This document shows positions 45,600 through 56,524 of a stretch of DNA of 64,000 nucleotides, in pieces (positions within the stretch are counted from its first letter, which is position 1; every line of letters starts with the position of its first letter). The position numbers and the translations under genes were made by a program. Where the stretch lies: the NCBI GenBank assembly GCA_027924585.1, contig BSBM01000711.1, forward strand, positions 8,691,001 through 8,755,000. Reading direction: 5' to 3'. The stretch comes from Larix kaempferi. Lineage: Eukaryota; Streptophyta; Pinopsida; Pinales; Pinaceae. Under the pieces are notes generated by a model. It had not been told where the DNA came from. It ran no database searches and saw only the letters and a program-made list of their open reading frames with translations.

Positions 45600-46060
45600 A
45601 CTAGAGCTAGTTCTTTCATGGTGGAAGACACATGTGGTCCTTGGGACGTAATGCACTTGGTGTGCTCCGGGCTATACTCCCATGCTAGAGAAGATATAGA
45701 GCTGGGTCTTGCATGGTGGAAGACATAGGTGGTCCTTGGGACGTAATGTACCTGGGGTGCTCCCGATTGTTCTCCCATGTTGGTAGATGCAGGGTTGGTT
45801 CTTGTATGGTGGTAGGCGTAGGTGGTCCATGGGACGTAATGCACCTGGACTGCTCCTGACTGTCCTCCTATACTGGAGACGTTGAGAGGTCCACCGATCA
45901 CAAGACACTGTGTGTGTGCCTAGGCAGTTCTTGCATAGTGGAATACGCAGGTGGTCCTTGGGACGTAATGCACTTGGGGTGCTCCTGACTGTGCTCCCAT
46001 GCTGGTAGACGTAGGATGACCGTTGAGAGACGTAATGCACCTAGGTTGATCTTGGACTGC
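45600..46060 (+). repeat. 94-bp tandem repeat in Copia 3' region
   Basis: The phrase GTGG-AGACR-AGGTGGTCCTTGGGACG begins at about 45621, 45716, 45809 and 45938, with a fifth degenerate copy near 46065. Each copy continues TAATGCACTTGG-GTGCTC and CTCCCATGCTGG. The fourth spacing is longer because of an insertion of about 35 bp. It lies between RNase H and the purine tract. Confidence 0.88.
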
Positions 46061-46497
46061 AACCACTAGGTGGGAGACACAGGTGGTATGTTGGACATGA
46101 GATGTGCATCTGGGTTGTGATTCGTGTATGACGATGAGATGATCTGGATACTATGATATGATGGTAGAAGACGTAGGTGATTGCTTTGGAAATGTAGTGT
46201 GTGGTCCTGCTTTGTACCTACTTGATGGCAAGTTTCTCATGGAGATGATGAAGACCTACATGAGAGCTAGGCATACATCCAACATGAAAAAGGGATGGCT
46301 CTGTAGAACTTCCTATGACGGATAGATTCGATAGATGTCACTAATCAATGATCAACGGAATGAGGATTGCGGCAACAACGACGATGATGATTCAATGTTG
46401 ATGATGATGTGCCAGCATTGATGATGATCCAACGATGGTGACGTTGTCCATAATATGTGTCCATAATGATGACGACTGTGGTGAGAGAATACCTTCC
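46061..46497 (+). other. Copia 3' non-coding region
   Basis: Non-coding text after the tandem repeat. GATGATGATG-type short repeats occur at 46380-46480. Nothing else is recognised. Confidence 0.6.
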
Positions 46498-46511
46498 TAG
46501 TTAAGAGGGAG
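46498..46511 (+). other. Polypurine tract of third Copia
   Basis: AGTTAAGAGGGAG directly before TGTTG of the 3' LTR. Confidence 0.85.
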
Positions 46512-47046
46512 TGTTGTTGTAATTGTAACTTCAGAAGGTATTCTTCTGTTTATTATTATTATATTATTATTGTATTTTTGTTGTACCTCCGTCGGAGATG
46601 TTTTTCCTTCGTTCGAGGATGTCATTATTATTTTTTTCATGAAAATTCATTGAGGTAAAAACTCCCTTGTAAGTCAGGGCATTAGATCCCCCAAAGTCAA
46701 ATGTAAAAGGTATTATTGAGTCTCCCTAGATATGTCGGCCCAGTTAGTTTTAGTGAGGCCAACATGGTTGGGTAAAAAGTCAAGTCAAAAGTAAAGTATA
46801 AATAGGGAGCCTTGCTCTCCCATTTGTACACACTACTCACTCACACAAGTTCGCATAGCAAGGGAGAGAAGACAAGTTCATTGGAGGAGAAAGAGAGAGA
46901 GATACATAAGACATATTTTGGGTTTTCCATTTTTACTTGATATTGTATTAGTGAGAAATCTGTCTCTAATATTGTGTTTTGTTGTGCTTTTTAATCTTTC
47001 AGTTAAAGATCCTAGCTAACATTGAATTAAAGTAGAAATTCTAACA
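46512..47046 (+). repeat. 3' LTR of third Copia (535 bp)
   Basis: Starts TGTTGTTGTAATTG and ends AAATTCTAACA. It pairs with 40967-41543 and lacks a stretch of about 55 bp present there, partly balanced by a short ATTATT expansion near 46555. Confidence 0.92.
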
Positions 47047-47236
47047 TAACAATTCCTCCAACTGTGTACCTATATCATAGGAGAATATCCAAGAATAAGG
47101 AAACTCTTCCATAAACATTCAATGCATAATCTTAAACACTGAAAATAAATGTTTATGATGGCACAAGGCAATCCATCTGGTTTATAAGAAAAAAAGAATT
47201 ATGTGTGTTATGTTGAAATTGGTGATGTTACAATTA

Positions 47237-47375
47237 ACCTCTTAGTCACGCATTATAAGAGCTCAATGATCCATTTTTATTGCGTCTTGTTTTGTTTAAG
47301 CATTGACCTCTTAGCCACACATTTCTAAGAGTTGGATTATCCATTCTTATTGCTTCTTGTTTCATTTAAGCATGA
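47237..47375. repeat. 69-bp tandem duplication
   Basis: ACCTCTTAG-CAC-CAT begins at 47237 and 47306; both copies continue TCCAT-TTTATTGC-TCTTGTTT and TTTAAGCAT. Confidence 0.85.
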
Positions 47376-47694
47376 AAAGGGGATTGGTATATGAATAGGA
47401 AATTTGTGAATGAGAAGGAGAAACTCCTACTATGTGTGTAGATTGTGAAATGGGCTAGGATACATTAATACCTTGAGGCATCTTGTATTGACATAAGTGC
47501 TAGAATGAATAATGGATATTATCTAATGAGAATCTTACTAGGGTAATATTTTCCCATTGTGTTAGTTACCAAATTCCTATCTAATAATTTAGGGTGTAAG
47601 CTAAATGATCGATGATTTGCACCTACGTTCCGACAATTTTTCGAGCAAAAATCTATCAGGAACCTCCAACAATTAAATGATGAAAATGCAGGAT
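47376..47694. other. Stretch without recognised gene
   Basis: No coding or repeat signal apart from the start of the LTR-like block near 47690. Confidence 0.45.
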
Positions 47695-48037
47695 ATATTA
47701 GAAATAGCAGAACACAGAATAGATTTATTGATCGCAGGCCACTTCAAGGGGGAAACCTCCTTTGACCAAGCTCAATACAAATAATTCGTGTATGCCTTCA
47801 TTGGCCTCAACACGTACTTATATACTAAGTCTAAGCTAAACAACTATTAATCCCCATGAATGTGGGATAATACAATATACTCACGGGATGACTTACAAAG
47901 CATATGCGTCCAACAAAAATATACTAACAATGTGGGATAATACAATATACTCACGGGATGACTTACAAAGCATATGAGTCCAACAACAATATACTAACAA
48001 ATTAGAGAGAAGGGTTGACATGGGTTCCTAACATCCC
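47695..48037 (-). repeat. LTR-like repeat, copy 1 (minus orientation)
   Basis: On the minus strand it begins TGTTAGGAACCCATG directly after the purine run AGGAGGGGA, a PPT-LTR junction. It holds a 70-bp internal tandem repeat (TGTGGGATAATACAATATAC at 47861 and 47931). A second copy in the same orientation lies at 48970-49306. Confidence 0.75.
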
Positions 48038-48481
48038 CTCCTAAATTTTGTTTTTCACCATATCTTCTTTGCTTTAACTCTGTTTCCCTTGAAAATTCAC
48101 TGGAACCCTTGCACTTCCATTCTTCTTATTTTCTCCTCGAGGACCCTATCCCAAATTCCACTTCCAGAAGCTAGAAAGCCCACATTTGTCTATTTTTAGG
48201 GTTTTCCATAACTTCTTCGATTTTCACCTAATCGCCTTCAAATTTTTCCATAGTGTTCATTTCCTAATTCGGCTTCTTTGTCCTTATTTGACAAATTTTC
48301 CCATTCTTTCACCCCGCTTCTAAAATCCCCATTTTATGCTTCCCTATCCATTAGAAAGTGTCCAAAACCTAGTCAAACCCCAATTACCCTTCAAAGTTTT
48401 TCTCAAATCCAAATTTTCCTTTACTAATTTTTTTTTGTTTTTGTTTTTCTTTTTCTACCCATTAAAAAAAAAATCCTAGTT
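48038..48481. other. Non-coding text upstream of gag
   Basis: Pyrimidine-rich, with a T-run and an A-run near 48430-48475. Could be the leader of the Gypsy gag that follows. Confidence 0.45.
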
Positions 48482-48975
48482 ATGATTGTCACCTGCGCAG
48501 GAGAAAAAAACATGGAGGAAGAACTTGCGGCCCTCAAAACCAAATTCCAAGATATGGATGAAAACATTCTCGGCCTCCATCTTCAGCATTCAACCATGAA
48601 CAATAGACAACAACCCGATTCTTCTACAGACACTGGGTTCTCTTCTTCTAGCAATTTTCATGGGCCGAAGATTGATTTTCCTCGCTTCAATGGTGATGAT
48701 CCGACTGGAGGGATATACTGGGAAGAACTATATTTCAGTCTGCATAATACTTTTGATGTCAACAAAGTTCCACTTGCCTCCTTTCATTTGGAACATGAAG
48801 CCCTTCAATGGTACCGTTGGTACATCAAGGCTGATGAAGAGCCAAAATGGACAGATTTTTTCCAACTCATTTTGCAACGATTTGGTCCTAGTGCTTTTGA
48901 TGACTTCACAAGAGCACTCACTAAACTTCGCCAAATTGGCACTGTGAGAGAGTATCGGACATAATTTGAGAAATT
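48482..48975 (+). pseudogene. Ty3/Gypsy gag fragment
   Basis: A 160-residue plus-strand frame. A short coiled-coil-like N-terminus (EEELAALKTKFQDMDENI) is followed by the retrotransposon gag domain (PRFNGDDPTGGIYWEELYF, PLASFHLEHEALQWYRWYI, WTDFFQLILQRFGPSAF, ALTKLRQIGTVREY). A TAA at 48962 falls where Gln is usual; the text still reads FEKLAK before it stops abruptly at the LTR-like repeat near 48972. Protease and pol are absent. Confidence 0.88.
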
Positions 48976-49306
48976 GGCCAAGAACACAGAACAAATTTAT
49001 TGATCGTAGGCCACTTCGAGGGGGAAACCTCCTTTGAGAAAGCTCAATACAAATAACTTGTGATTCCTTCATTGGCCTCAACATGTACTTATCTAATAAG
49101 TCTAATCTAAACAACTATTACTCCCCATGAATGTTGTATAATACAATATACTCATGGGATGACTTACAAAGCATATGCATCCGACAACAATATGCTAACA
49201 ATGTGAGATAATATAATATACTCACGGGATGACTTACAAAGCATATGCGTCCAACAACAATATACTAACAAAGTAGCCTGAGAAGGGTTGACACGGGTTC
49301 ATAACA
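48970..49306 (-). repeat. LTR-like repeat, copy 2 (minus orientation)
   Basis: Same family and orientation as 47695-48037, including the 70-bp internal repeat. It interrupts the Gypsy gag. On the minus strand it starts TGTTATGAACCCGTG. Confidence 0.75.
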
Positions 49307-49829
49307 AAATCCAACAAAAATCGTTAAAATTACAGTTTTAGGTTGTTGGAATTGCATAAATGAGGTGACCCACAGGTAATCGATAGGTTGATTAGGTTGA
49401 TAACTTCCTAAACAAACTAACCTCCTATACTTCCTAAACAAACCTAAACAAACCAACTTTCTAAACAAACCTAAACCAACTTACTATATAATAAATTCCT
49501 CAACAAACCAACATCCTAAAGTTGGTATGTTTAGGTTGATTAGAAAAACATTCACTCTAGCACTGTCCCTCTATGTGCTGGGTGTAGAGGCCCTTCACTA
49601 CCTCCTCCACTGGTAGAAGTTTCTCAATGGATTATTAAGAGTATTTCCCTTCCCGAGTTTGACAATTGGATGGTTAATGGGCATCTTTATATTGATGATT
49701 ATTTTATTAATATTTTAGTAATAAAAGAGTGGGCATAAAACACTATGGCCTATAGGCATATAATATTCAATAAGGCCTCAAGTTCTAATTTGTAAATGCT
49801 TAAAACCCATTTCTATAAGTTGACTCTAG
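49307..49829. other. Stretch with CTAAACAAACC-type short repeats
   Basis: CTAAACAAAC and CCAAC phrases recur at 49400-49530. No gene seen. Confidence 0.5.
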
Positions 49830-50800
49830 CTAACATCCCTAACTTTCTTATCACAATTGGGGTAGGCAATGAACCACATTAAAAGTTAATTTTACCAACC
49901 ACTGTTGTAGTGTCTGCTAATGATGAGATTGGATTCCAAAAATCATTTGCAGCAAAATGTGTATTGTAGAATTTGACATTCCCTCAAGCAATATGAAAGG
50001 TGGACACCACACGTCCAGCATCAAACCCAAGACATTTTTTCATTGACCATTAAACTCAATTTTCCACTAGAAAATAGAGACTTAAAAAAAACACTAGACA
50101 ATCACCATTTATTAACTGAGAGTCTATCTCCAAGAAGATGGTCTATCTCCACCTATAACTTTGACACCACTCTATTTTCCTTGGAGAATATATTCTCTTC
50201 TAAGTCAATGAAAGACCATAAACTATAGCTTCCAATATGAACCATTCGACAGTTCTAAAGGCAGCTCAGGGAGTAAAACCAATATAGGTTGGGAAGTTTT
50301 TTTCTCCAATCTGCGATCGAAGATGGGGTCCATCTTCTAAGGGCCAAAAAAGACGATCCCTAAAACCATTTACCTTTCAAAATAATATTCACATCCACCC
50401 TCGACTTGAATTCAAAGTCCATCCATCCTTTGGTTAATACATGGAAGGACGACATGTACCCTAGCAAATATTTCGAAACCATTTCAATCAAGCTAATCAG
50501 ATATTTCTCATAAACTGCCATTCCAAAGAATCTGCTTGTCAGTGATTTCTTGCTTAACTCTAGCACCTCTCTCATTGTAACATCTTTCCCAAAGACCAAT
50601 TTCACCTTCTCCCTTCTAACCCTCACATGCCTTTTCTTCCTTCGTGAAACCTTCGTTGCAAACTATTCAATCCCCTCTTCGTTTTTCCCCGAAGAGCCTC
50701 CAACCAGTTTTTCCAAACTTAGATTGCCCAACCATAACCCTACACAAGTAATGAAGCTGGGATCAACAAGCTGCATCTATCCTTATATTTACTGACTGTA
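49830..50800 (-). pseudogene. LINE ORF1-like (DUF4283) remnant
   Basis: A minus-strand frame at 50360-50626 reads KKSLTSRFFGMAVYEKYLIS and LTKGWMDFEFKSRVDVNIIL, stopping at 50360; in the next part (down to about 50150) LRRWTPS and FIDLEENIFSKENRVVSKL can still be read. The order matches the DUF4283 region of plant LINE ORF1 or related proteins. It is broken by several stops. The zinc knuckle is not readable. Confidence 0.6.
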
Positions 50801-51343
50801 CTACCTGCAAAAGTAATACTTTGATGTCCAAACAGCTGCAAATAATATCAGATGCACTATTTCTCTCTTATGCTATTTTTCCAATAGTAAAAAAATAATC
50901 AACAGATGCTCTGATTATACTAGGCACAGATCCAAAGAAGAAACTTGGGTTTCAACTCATTGCTATACATGCAATACTTTGCTTTTGAATTGAATGACAT
51001 AACTTGACTTGAATAGAGACCCCACTTGTACCATCAGTTGGAACTTGACATGCAAACTTCGAACTTCACAACTCGTCTTGCAACTGAACTAGAAACTCAA
51101 ATATAATATTTTAGTTAGAGTCTAGACACAAGGACAATGCTGTTACCGGACAATCCACTTGAGCGGGCGCGAGCAGGATCTCCGTAGCTCAATGCAAGTC
51201 TAGAACAAATAGAACAGACTACAAACACGTTTCCTAGATCTACTTAAGGATCAAGTGCTAGATGTCTTACCTCTTTGATTACCTATCCTTTCTCTTAAAT
51301 GTTGCTCCACGTCCCACATTCATCAGATCAAAGCTGCAAGACC
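50801..51343. other. Stretch without recognised gene
   Basis: No supported frame. GTAGCTCAATG near 51187 resembles a tRNA A box, but no partner box follows. Confidence 0.45.
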
Positions 51344-52079
51344 TGTCAAGACACAGAAAAGAGAAATGAGTAAAGAGCATCTATACAATAAGAGATCTAT
51401 GTAAACAGTTAAGCAGGTAAACAACACAACATCATTACACATAAGAATGATATTGGTGGAAAGCATTTGTATTACTACAAATAGAGGAGTACATGATAGA
51501 GATATAGGACTACAACTAAAGACTTAACATAGCAACCCTTCTCCGACCGAATCAATTTCCATATCCTTCCAAGGAAGCATGAGTTCTCCAAGAGGTGAAT
51601 GGAGTGTCTTGGGAGAGATTTCACCAGCATGTAGATACTATAGCCTTCTTCCAAGGTAGATTTTACCAGCGTATGGATACCTTAGTCTTCCTCCCTTTGG
51701 TATGGGAATGAGCCTCACTTATATAGGACTAAATGGATAGGGTGTGGATAGGATAGGTTGAGGAAGGGTAGGAGAGAGATAGGGGATCTTCCCAAAGAGT
51801 TAGGAGTCGAGTACCAGCTCTCCTAGAGGTCAGGGATAATCCCCCAAATGAGCAAGTTTCGAGAAGGATCTCGAACAGGCTATTTTTTCCCATTAACAGA
51901 CCTCGTCGCACCCTGTAGTGGTGCAACCTGCGATGTCACATGTTGCTACTGTGCAACCTGCAATGACCCTTCAGAACCTAGCACAAATGGGTACAAACCC
52001 TCCCAGGATGATTATTAGTCCAAGTGCCTTTAGGGATGTATACACTGAATCTGATGATGAGTAGATTTTAGGTGTAACA
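51344..52079 (-). repeat. Putative 3' LTR of Tat-like Gypsy (minus)
   Basis: On the minus strand it begins TGTTACACC just after a purine tract (TTTGGGGGGC at about 52084-52094), carries a TATA box (CTATATAAG, near 51725), and ends TCTTGACA at 51344. The second LTR lies outside or is lost, so this rests on structure alone. Confidence 0.45.
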
Positions 52080-54458
52080 GAATGCCCCCCAAAGCATGAA
52101 GCTGTTAAGGATGTACAGGTGAAGTGCTTTGATAGAAATAATGGAAAAAGACTCATCGGATGAAGAACGCTGCCGCAGTACAACTGACTCTGAACTGACA
52201 ATCTCATATGAAGTACAACATGGCTACCGCCCAATACATTGCAGATCCATGGTAGTAATGAATAACTGAACACAATCATGGCTACTAGACACAAGCATAG
52301 ATCCATGATGAGATGATAACACAGCCACGACCAATACAAAAGTGGATCCGTGTAATATGACTCAATACAAACTCCATCGCAACCTGGGTAAAACATGACT
52401 CCCCAGGGTCTTCAAGCTGAACCTGCAATGATACAAATCTATCCATGTGATTACAAATGTCTTGACGTCGAACATGGTAGAAACAACTTGATTACCGGTC
52501 ATTGATCTAAACCGTTAACAAGTGTGAGGGAGATCACCATTAATGTCAATGATTCCCAAGGTATCACAGTACATATCATCAAGCGTGAATAAATGGGTTG
52601 AAGTCAAATGCAAGATGAAGTCTTTCAATCAAGAGTCAATGATGTAAACTCATGATGAAAGCGAGGTAACCTGCCATTGAGGCATGTAGGGACAAGGTAC
52701 TTGGTTGGTTTCTAGATTCAATCCTCGAATGATGAGTTGAAGTCGACAAGGATGAATCTGTCGAAGGAGGGCCATGATGAATCCCCCATAAATCGACACG
52801 AAACACGACAAAAGATGTGTAGAGTGGATTGGATGGTATAGTAACATGTGAGACTGACTCAAAGTAACAACGGCATGACGACGTGTGTACTGATTGAAAA
52901 TGATAGATGGTGAATGTGTTCTTGAACATGGGCATGGCATGACTTGGCAGTATTGACATAATGAGAATGACACAAGGTTCTAATGCAACTAATGATGGAA
53001 GCTTTTTCCGAATGACTCATAGGAGTAAAAAGAATCAGAAAGTAAGCGTGGACTCATAGACAAACAATTGACCCAAGTATTGTATGCAAATGCAGATGAG
53101 TGCCATGTTCAAGAACGACTACATACTGCCACTAAGGTAGGTAACACAAACACTTTCCTTTTTCCCCATCATGAATGATGAGTGCCTCATGTGTTTTTTT
53201 ACGAGCTTGATGAGGGTAACCAAATGCTCAGTATAGCTCATCTCATAGATGAGTCCAATCCCAAATATTTGCCGAACCTGGGATAGGAGTGGTTTGTCCC
53301 ATGACGGGCCCTTCAATGTGAAAATTTAACGAGCCCATAGAAGGTAGACTCAGTCGTCATTTCATGTTTAGAGAGTCTGAAAAGAACTAAAGAAGAATCC
53401 AATGGTCCTTTTTCGTAAAGTTAGCCTCATCGCCCAAAAAAGGGTAAAACAACGCAGGAGAGGACTCTTCCAGTCATGATTGGATACAGTATTCCTTTTT
53501 CGTAATTAGTGCCCCTTGGTCCGAAAAAGGGGTAAACTATCACTAGTAAGATGACCATTCAAATACTTTAACAAGCATGAATGCGACAAGTTCGCTTGGT
53601 GATCTTTTCAATTTTAGGGAGTCTGAAAAGAGCTTAACTATGGACTCTGGGGGGTGTCTTTTTTCGTGGAATTTTAACGAGCCCGACAAAGTGATAAATC
53701 ATAACTCGGTACTTGTTCTCATGGTTGGGTGAGTACGAGAACAAACGAAGAGTGAACTCATCCTCATGCAATAATTATGACTAACCAAAAATAATAATGA
53801 CAAAACATTGAAAGGGGTGTTCATACCTATAGTTACCATTGGTAACACAAGAAACGGCACAAAAGACCACTTTACGACTCCTGTACACTAGAAAAAGTGT
53901 CAAATAGCCCCAAATATAATGACAAACAATCAAAACTATAGTAAATGGCCCAAAAGCATCAAAAGATTTGAAAAGGAATATTCCATTCTATTTATAAATA
54001 GAAATATGGGCCAAAAATAGAAACATTGTTCAAATTGCCAATTTGGGTGGAGAAGTACCAATTTGGAGCCAAAATTTCCTTTGCCGATTTCGGGAGCTAC
54101 GATCTGCCATTTCACCAGCCCTCCGGACTAGGTAGGCCTAAATCTCAGCCAACAACTTTGTAGTGGTTTACTTTTTCATTTATTGTTCATTTTTTGAGTT
54201 TTTGGGTGGTTTGTGGATGGGCCATTGTGCCCTCGGCTCGTTGCAAGTGGCCCTTTTGGGACTTGTGACAAGTTTGGGTCATCGCAAGCCTCGAAAATGA
54301 GACCTGCGTTGACGTCACACTGTACCTAAAGGTACAGTGTGACAGCGAAAACCCAAATCCCAAACACAAAAACTAATCCAAAAAATGAGGTTGTGAATGC
54401 TGAGGAAGGTCCTAATAGGGTTTAATTTCCCCTTTTGGCAGGTTACTAGCAAGCAAAA
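52080..54458 (-). other. Long non-coding 3' region of Tat-like Gypsy
   Basis: About 2.4 kb between the PMD frame and the putative LTR. Overlapping minus-strand frames of 107 residues at 52636-52973 are not recognised. The phrase GAGTCTGAAAAGA followed by TTTTTTCGT recurs (53370-53440, 53620-53670), suggesting an eroded repeat. Confidence 0.4.
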
Positions 54459-55714
54459 ATGGTATTGGAGTGGCGAGAGAGAGAACATTAAGTGGAAGAT
54501 GAGCAAGCTACAAATGATCCACAATGTGTGGAAGCTTTGAGAAACTATGGGTTGATCAAATTCTTTAAGATATAGAAGATGAGAGCCCAGATCCCGTTCT
54601 TGACACACATGCTCCAGAGTTGGGATGCGGCCCAACAATACTTTGTGATAGGTGAGCATATCCTCACGATTGACATTGAGGATATCTACTTTCTGACCGG
54701 TTTTTCCCGAAGAGGGGACGCTGTACAACTCACTGGGACATGGGCCAGTGATCATACAGTTGAGGACATGGTGTCATAGTACTGCATAGCTACTTCTCAT
54801 CCTTCCCATGGGAAGATACTCATCAGAGATGTGGTGAGTCATCCACTACGGACCATACTGCTAACTATTACTAGGGTGGCGGGTATCCAAGCTCCACATA
54901 CGGCTACTTGGACTCAGATGTTGTATGCGGAAGACTGCATGTCTCCCATGGTTTTCAACTGGTGCGAGGGTCTCCTCGCCAACATCCGAGCTTAGCTGAC
55001 CAAGTGTCGGCATGGGGAGTTCAAGCAGTTTGGATACGGATCAATCATAGTATCGTTCCTCTTGGAGTGGGTTCCTCTCTTGCGCCCACAGGTGGTACTG
55101 GATGACAGGGATCTGAGAGATCCTCACATGCTCAGGTGGGCAGGGGTGATGACCCGCCATGGTGGGGGTCCCATCATCAGTTTTGGTCCCAAGTTCTTTA
55201 GCTGGTTGGAAGGCCAGTTACTTATGGTCGAGGACTTTTCATATGGTGGCACAGACTTTCGAGAGGATCCTAACTTGGTGCTGCTAGAGGGTGCAGCATG
55301 GGGTGATATTGGTAAGAACAAAACCCTTGTATTTTTAGTTTTGTATATTATATCATTTTTTTGATGTAGTGTTGACAAGTGTGCAATGTGTGTGCAGATG
55401 TGGGACCTGTGTGACCAGTAGGTCTCTCCCTTCTATCGAGGAGAGACAGAGGTGGGGAGGAAGTCGTTCCTACAGGTGCTCATCCTGCCATCGAGGAGAT
55501 GGAGGAGGTGTACAGGAACCTATCCAGGTTGACTGTGGAGGTACTAGAGCCAGCCATTGATGACCTACCAAGGTCCATGTAGAGATTTGGGGTGGGAGCG
55601 TCCGTGCGCTTCAACTCTTTACTCCACAAGGTGGCTCATACTGTAGACTGCTTTCTCAACCAGCATCAGAGAACTGTTAGAGCTAGGGGTGTATGGGTCA
55701 GGAGTCTAGCCTGA
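54459..55714 (+). pseudogene. Plant mobile domain (PMD) frame, two exons
   Basis: The plus-strand frame from an ATG at 54459 reads through MRAQIPFLTHMLQSWD, IEDIYFLTGFSRRG (the PMD hallmark), VVSHPLRTI, TRVAG, FNWCEGLL, KQFGYGSIIVSFLLEWVPLL, then GGTDFREDPNLVLLEGA and WGDIG. A GT-AG intron of 86 bp (55312-55397) follows in phase, and exon 2 continues PAIEEMEEVYRNLSRLTVEV to a final TGA at 55712. Premature stops lie at 54489 (TAA), 54573, 54777, 54993 and 55580 (TAG) and 55412 (TGA), with no frameshift. PMD occurs in plant MAIN/MAIL proteins and in transposons. Here it lies antisense to Gypsy integrase and RNase H, 270 bp beyond them, in what would be that element's 3' region. Confidence 0.88.
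55312..55397 (+). other. Intron in PMD frame
   Basis: GGTAAGAAC donor and TGTGTGCAG acceptor. Removing it keeps the PMD frame in phase across both exons. Confidence 0.75.
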
Positions 55715-55990
55715 TTGCACTTTTATACTTGTACTGAGAGCTTAGAGGCCTCATATTTTGTACTTACTGAAAGCTATGATGCTTCATATTTTTGTAGAGA
55801 CTCACTGAAATCCATCATGCTTCAGATTTTGTACCAGCACTACTTTTGAGCGATTTATATATATATACAGACATTACCGGCGATTCATACATTATCTGTC
55901 TTTAGAATGATTAGTGATGTGATCTTGTTTATATGTTTGCTTCTATACATTATATTTACATGTTGTGAATGCTTTTACATATTATGAGTA
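55715..55990. other. Spacer between PMD and RNase H
   Basis: Non-coding, with the phrase CTGAAAGCTATGATGCTTCATATTTT recurring in variant form (55760-55830) and a short TA run at 55855-55870. Confidence 0.55.
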
Positions 55991-56395
55991 TTATGTGTGT
56001 GCAATGTACCAATCCAAAATGAAATTGGCCATCGAGTCAGCAACTATGTTTAACTCCCGTGGAATGTGCAGGTATTGAATGGATTCAAATGACCTTTCCA
56101 AGAGATGTACTCATTTGAGTAAGATGGGATCATGGATGGTGTAGAGCCGGTTCATATGGGAAAACACTAATTGAGAATCCATGTGGATGACAATGTGGTT
56201 CATACCCAAGGAAATGGCATTAGTTAGGGTTCTGATTACTGCCTGATATTCTGCGGCATTGTTAGTCGCAAACCCTAGGAAACTTCCTCCTGAGCTAATG
56301 AGCTCACCTATTGGGGAATATAGTACCTAGGCTGCCGAAGCAAGGTTACGGGTATGCCGGCTGGTGCCGTCCGCGAATCCATAGCACATTTCCAT
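55991..56395 (-). pseudogene. RNase H downstream of Gypsy integrase
   Basis: Minus-strand frame from an ATG at 56395 with the RNase H quartet: Asp in FADGTS, Glu in NNAAEYQAV, Asp in IHMDSQLVF and Asp in IVADSMANF. A TAG lies at 56327 and a TGA at 56111; it ends with TAA at 55991. The ATG follows a good splice acceptor (GCATGTGCAG), so it may be an exon or a separate ORF. Its frame differs from the integrase tail upstream. In Tat-type plant Gypsy elements a second, archaeal-like RNase H is known. Finding it 3' of integrase fits that group. Confidence 0.85.
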
Positions 56396-56524
56396 CTGCA
56401 CATGCAGACAGAACATGGTATAAGAAGTAGAAACAAGATCAAAAGACACTCGAAAAGAAATGCGTCACACCACACAAAAATAAAAAAACACGCCATGTAC
56501 GGTATATACAAGCAAGTCTATGCA

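Larger units (their letters stand above)
40967..47046 (+). mobile_element. Ty1/Copia element with two LTRs, integrase lost
   Basis: LTRs at 40967-41543 and 46512-47046, PBS at 41544, leader with 152-bp repeats, gag, protease remnant, RT and RNase H, a 3' region with repeats of about 94 bp, and a purine tract at 46498-46511. Flanking 5-mers TGACA (40962-40966) and TAACA (47047-47051) differ by one base and may be the target duplication. The integrase region (about 43.3-43.74 kb) is replaced by non-coding text, and the frame has several shifts and stops, so the copy is defective. Confidence 0.9.

Noticed and set aside
48482-48964. Gag as part of a simple short LTR-gag-LTR element
   Set aside because: The flanking LTR-like repeats are oriented opposite to the gag and one interrupts it, so a single simple element is not supported.
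51175-51200. GTAGCTCAATG resembling a tRNA A box
   Set aside because: No matching B box or stem structure follows.
52636-52973. Two overlapping 107-codon minus-strand frames
   Set aside because: They overlap each other in different frames, lack known motifs and lie in the long non-coding 3' region of the Gypsy.
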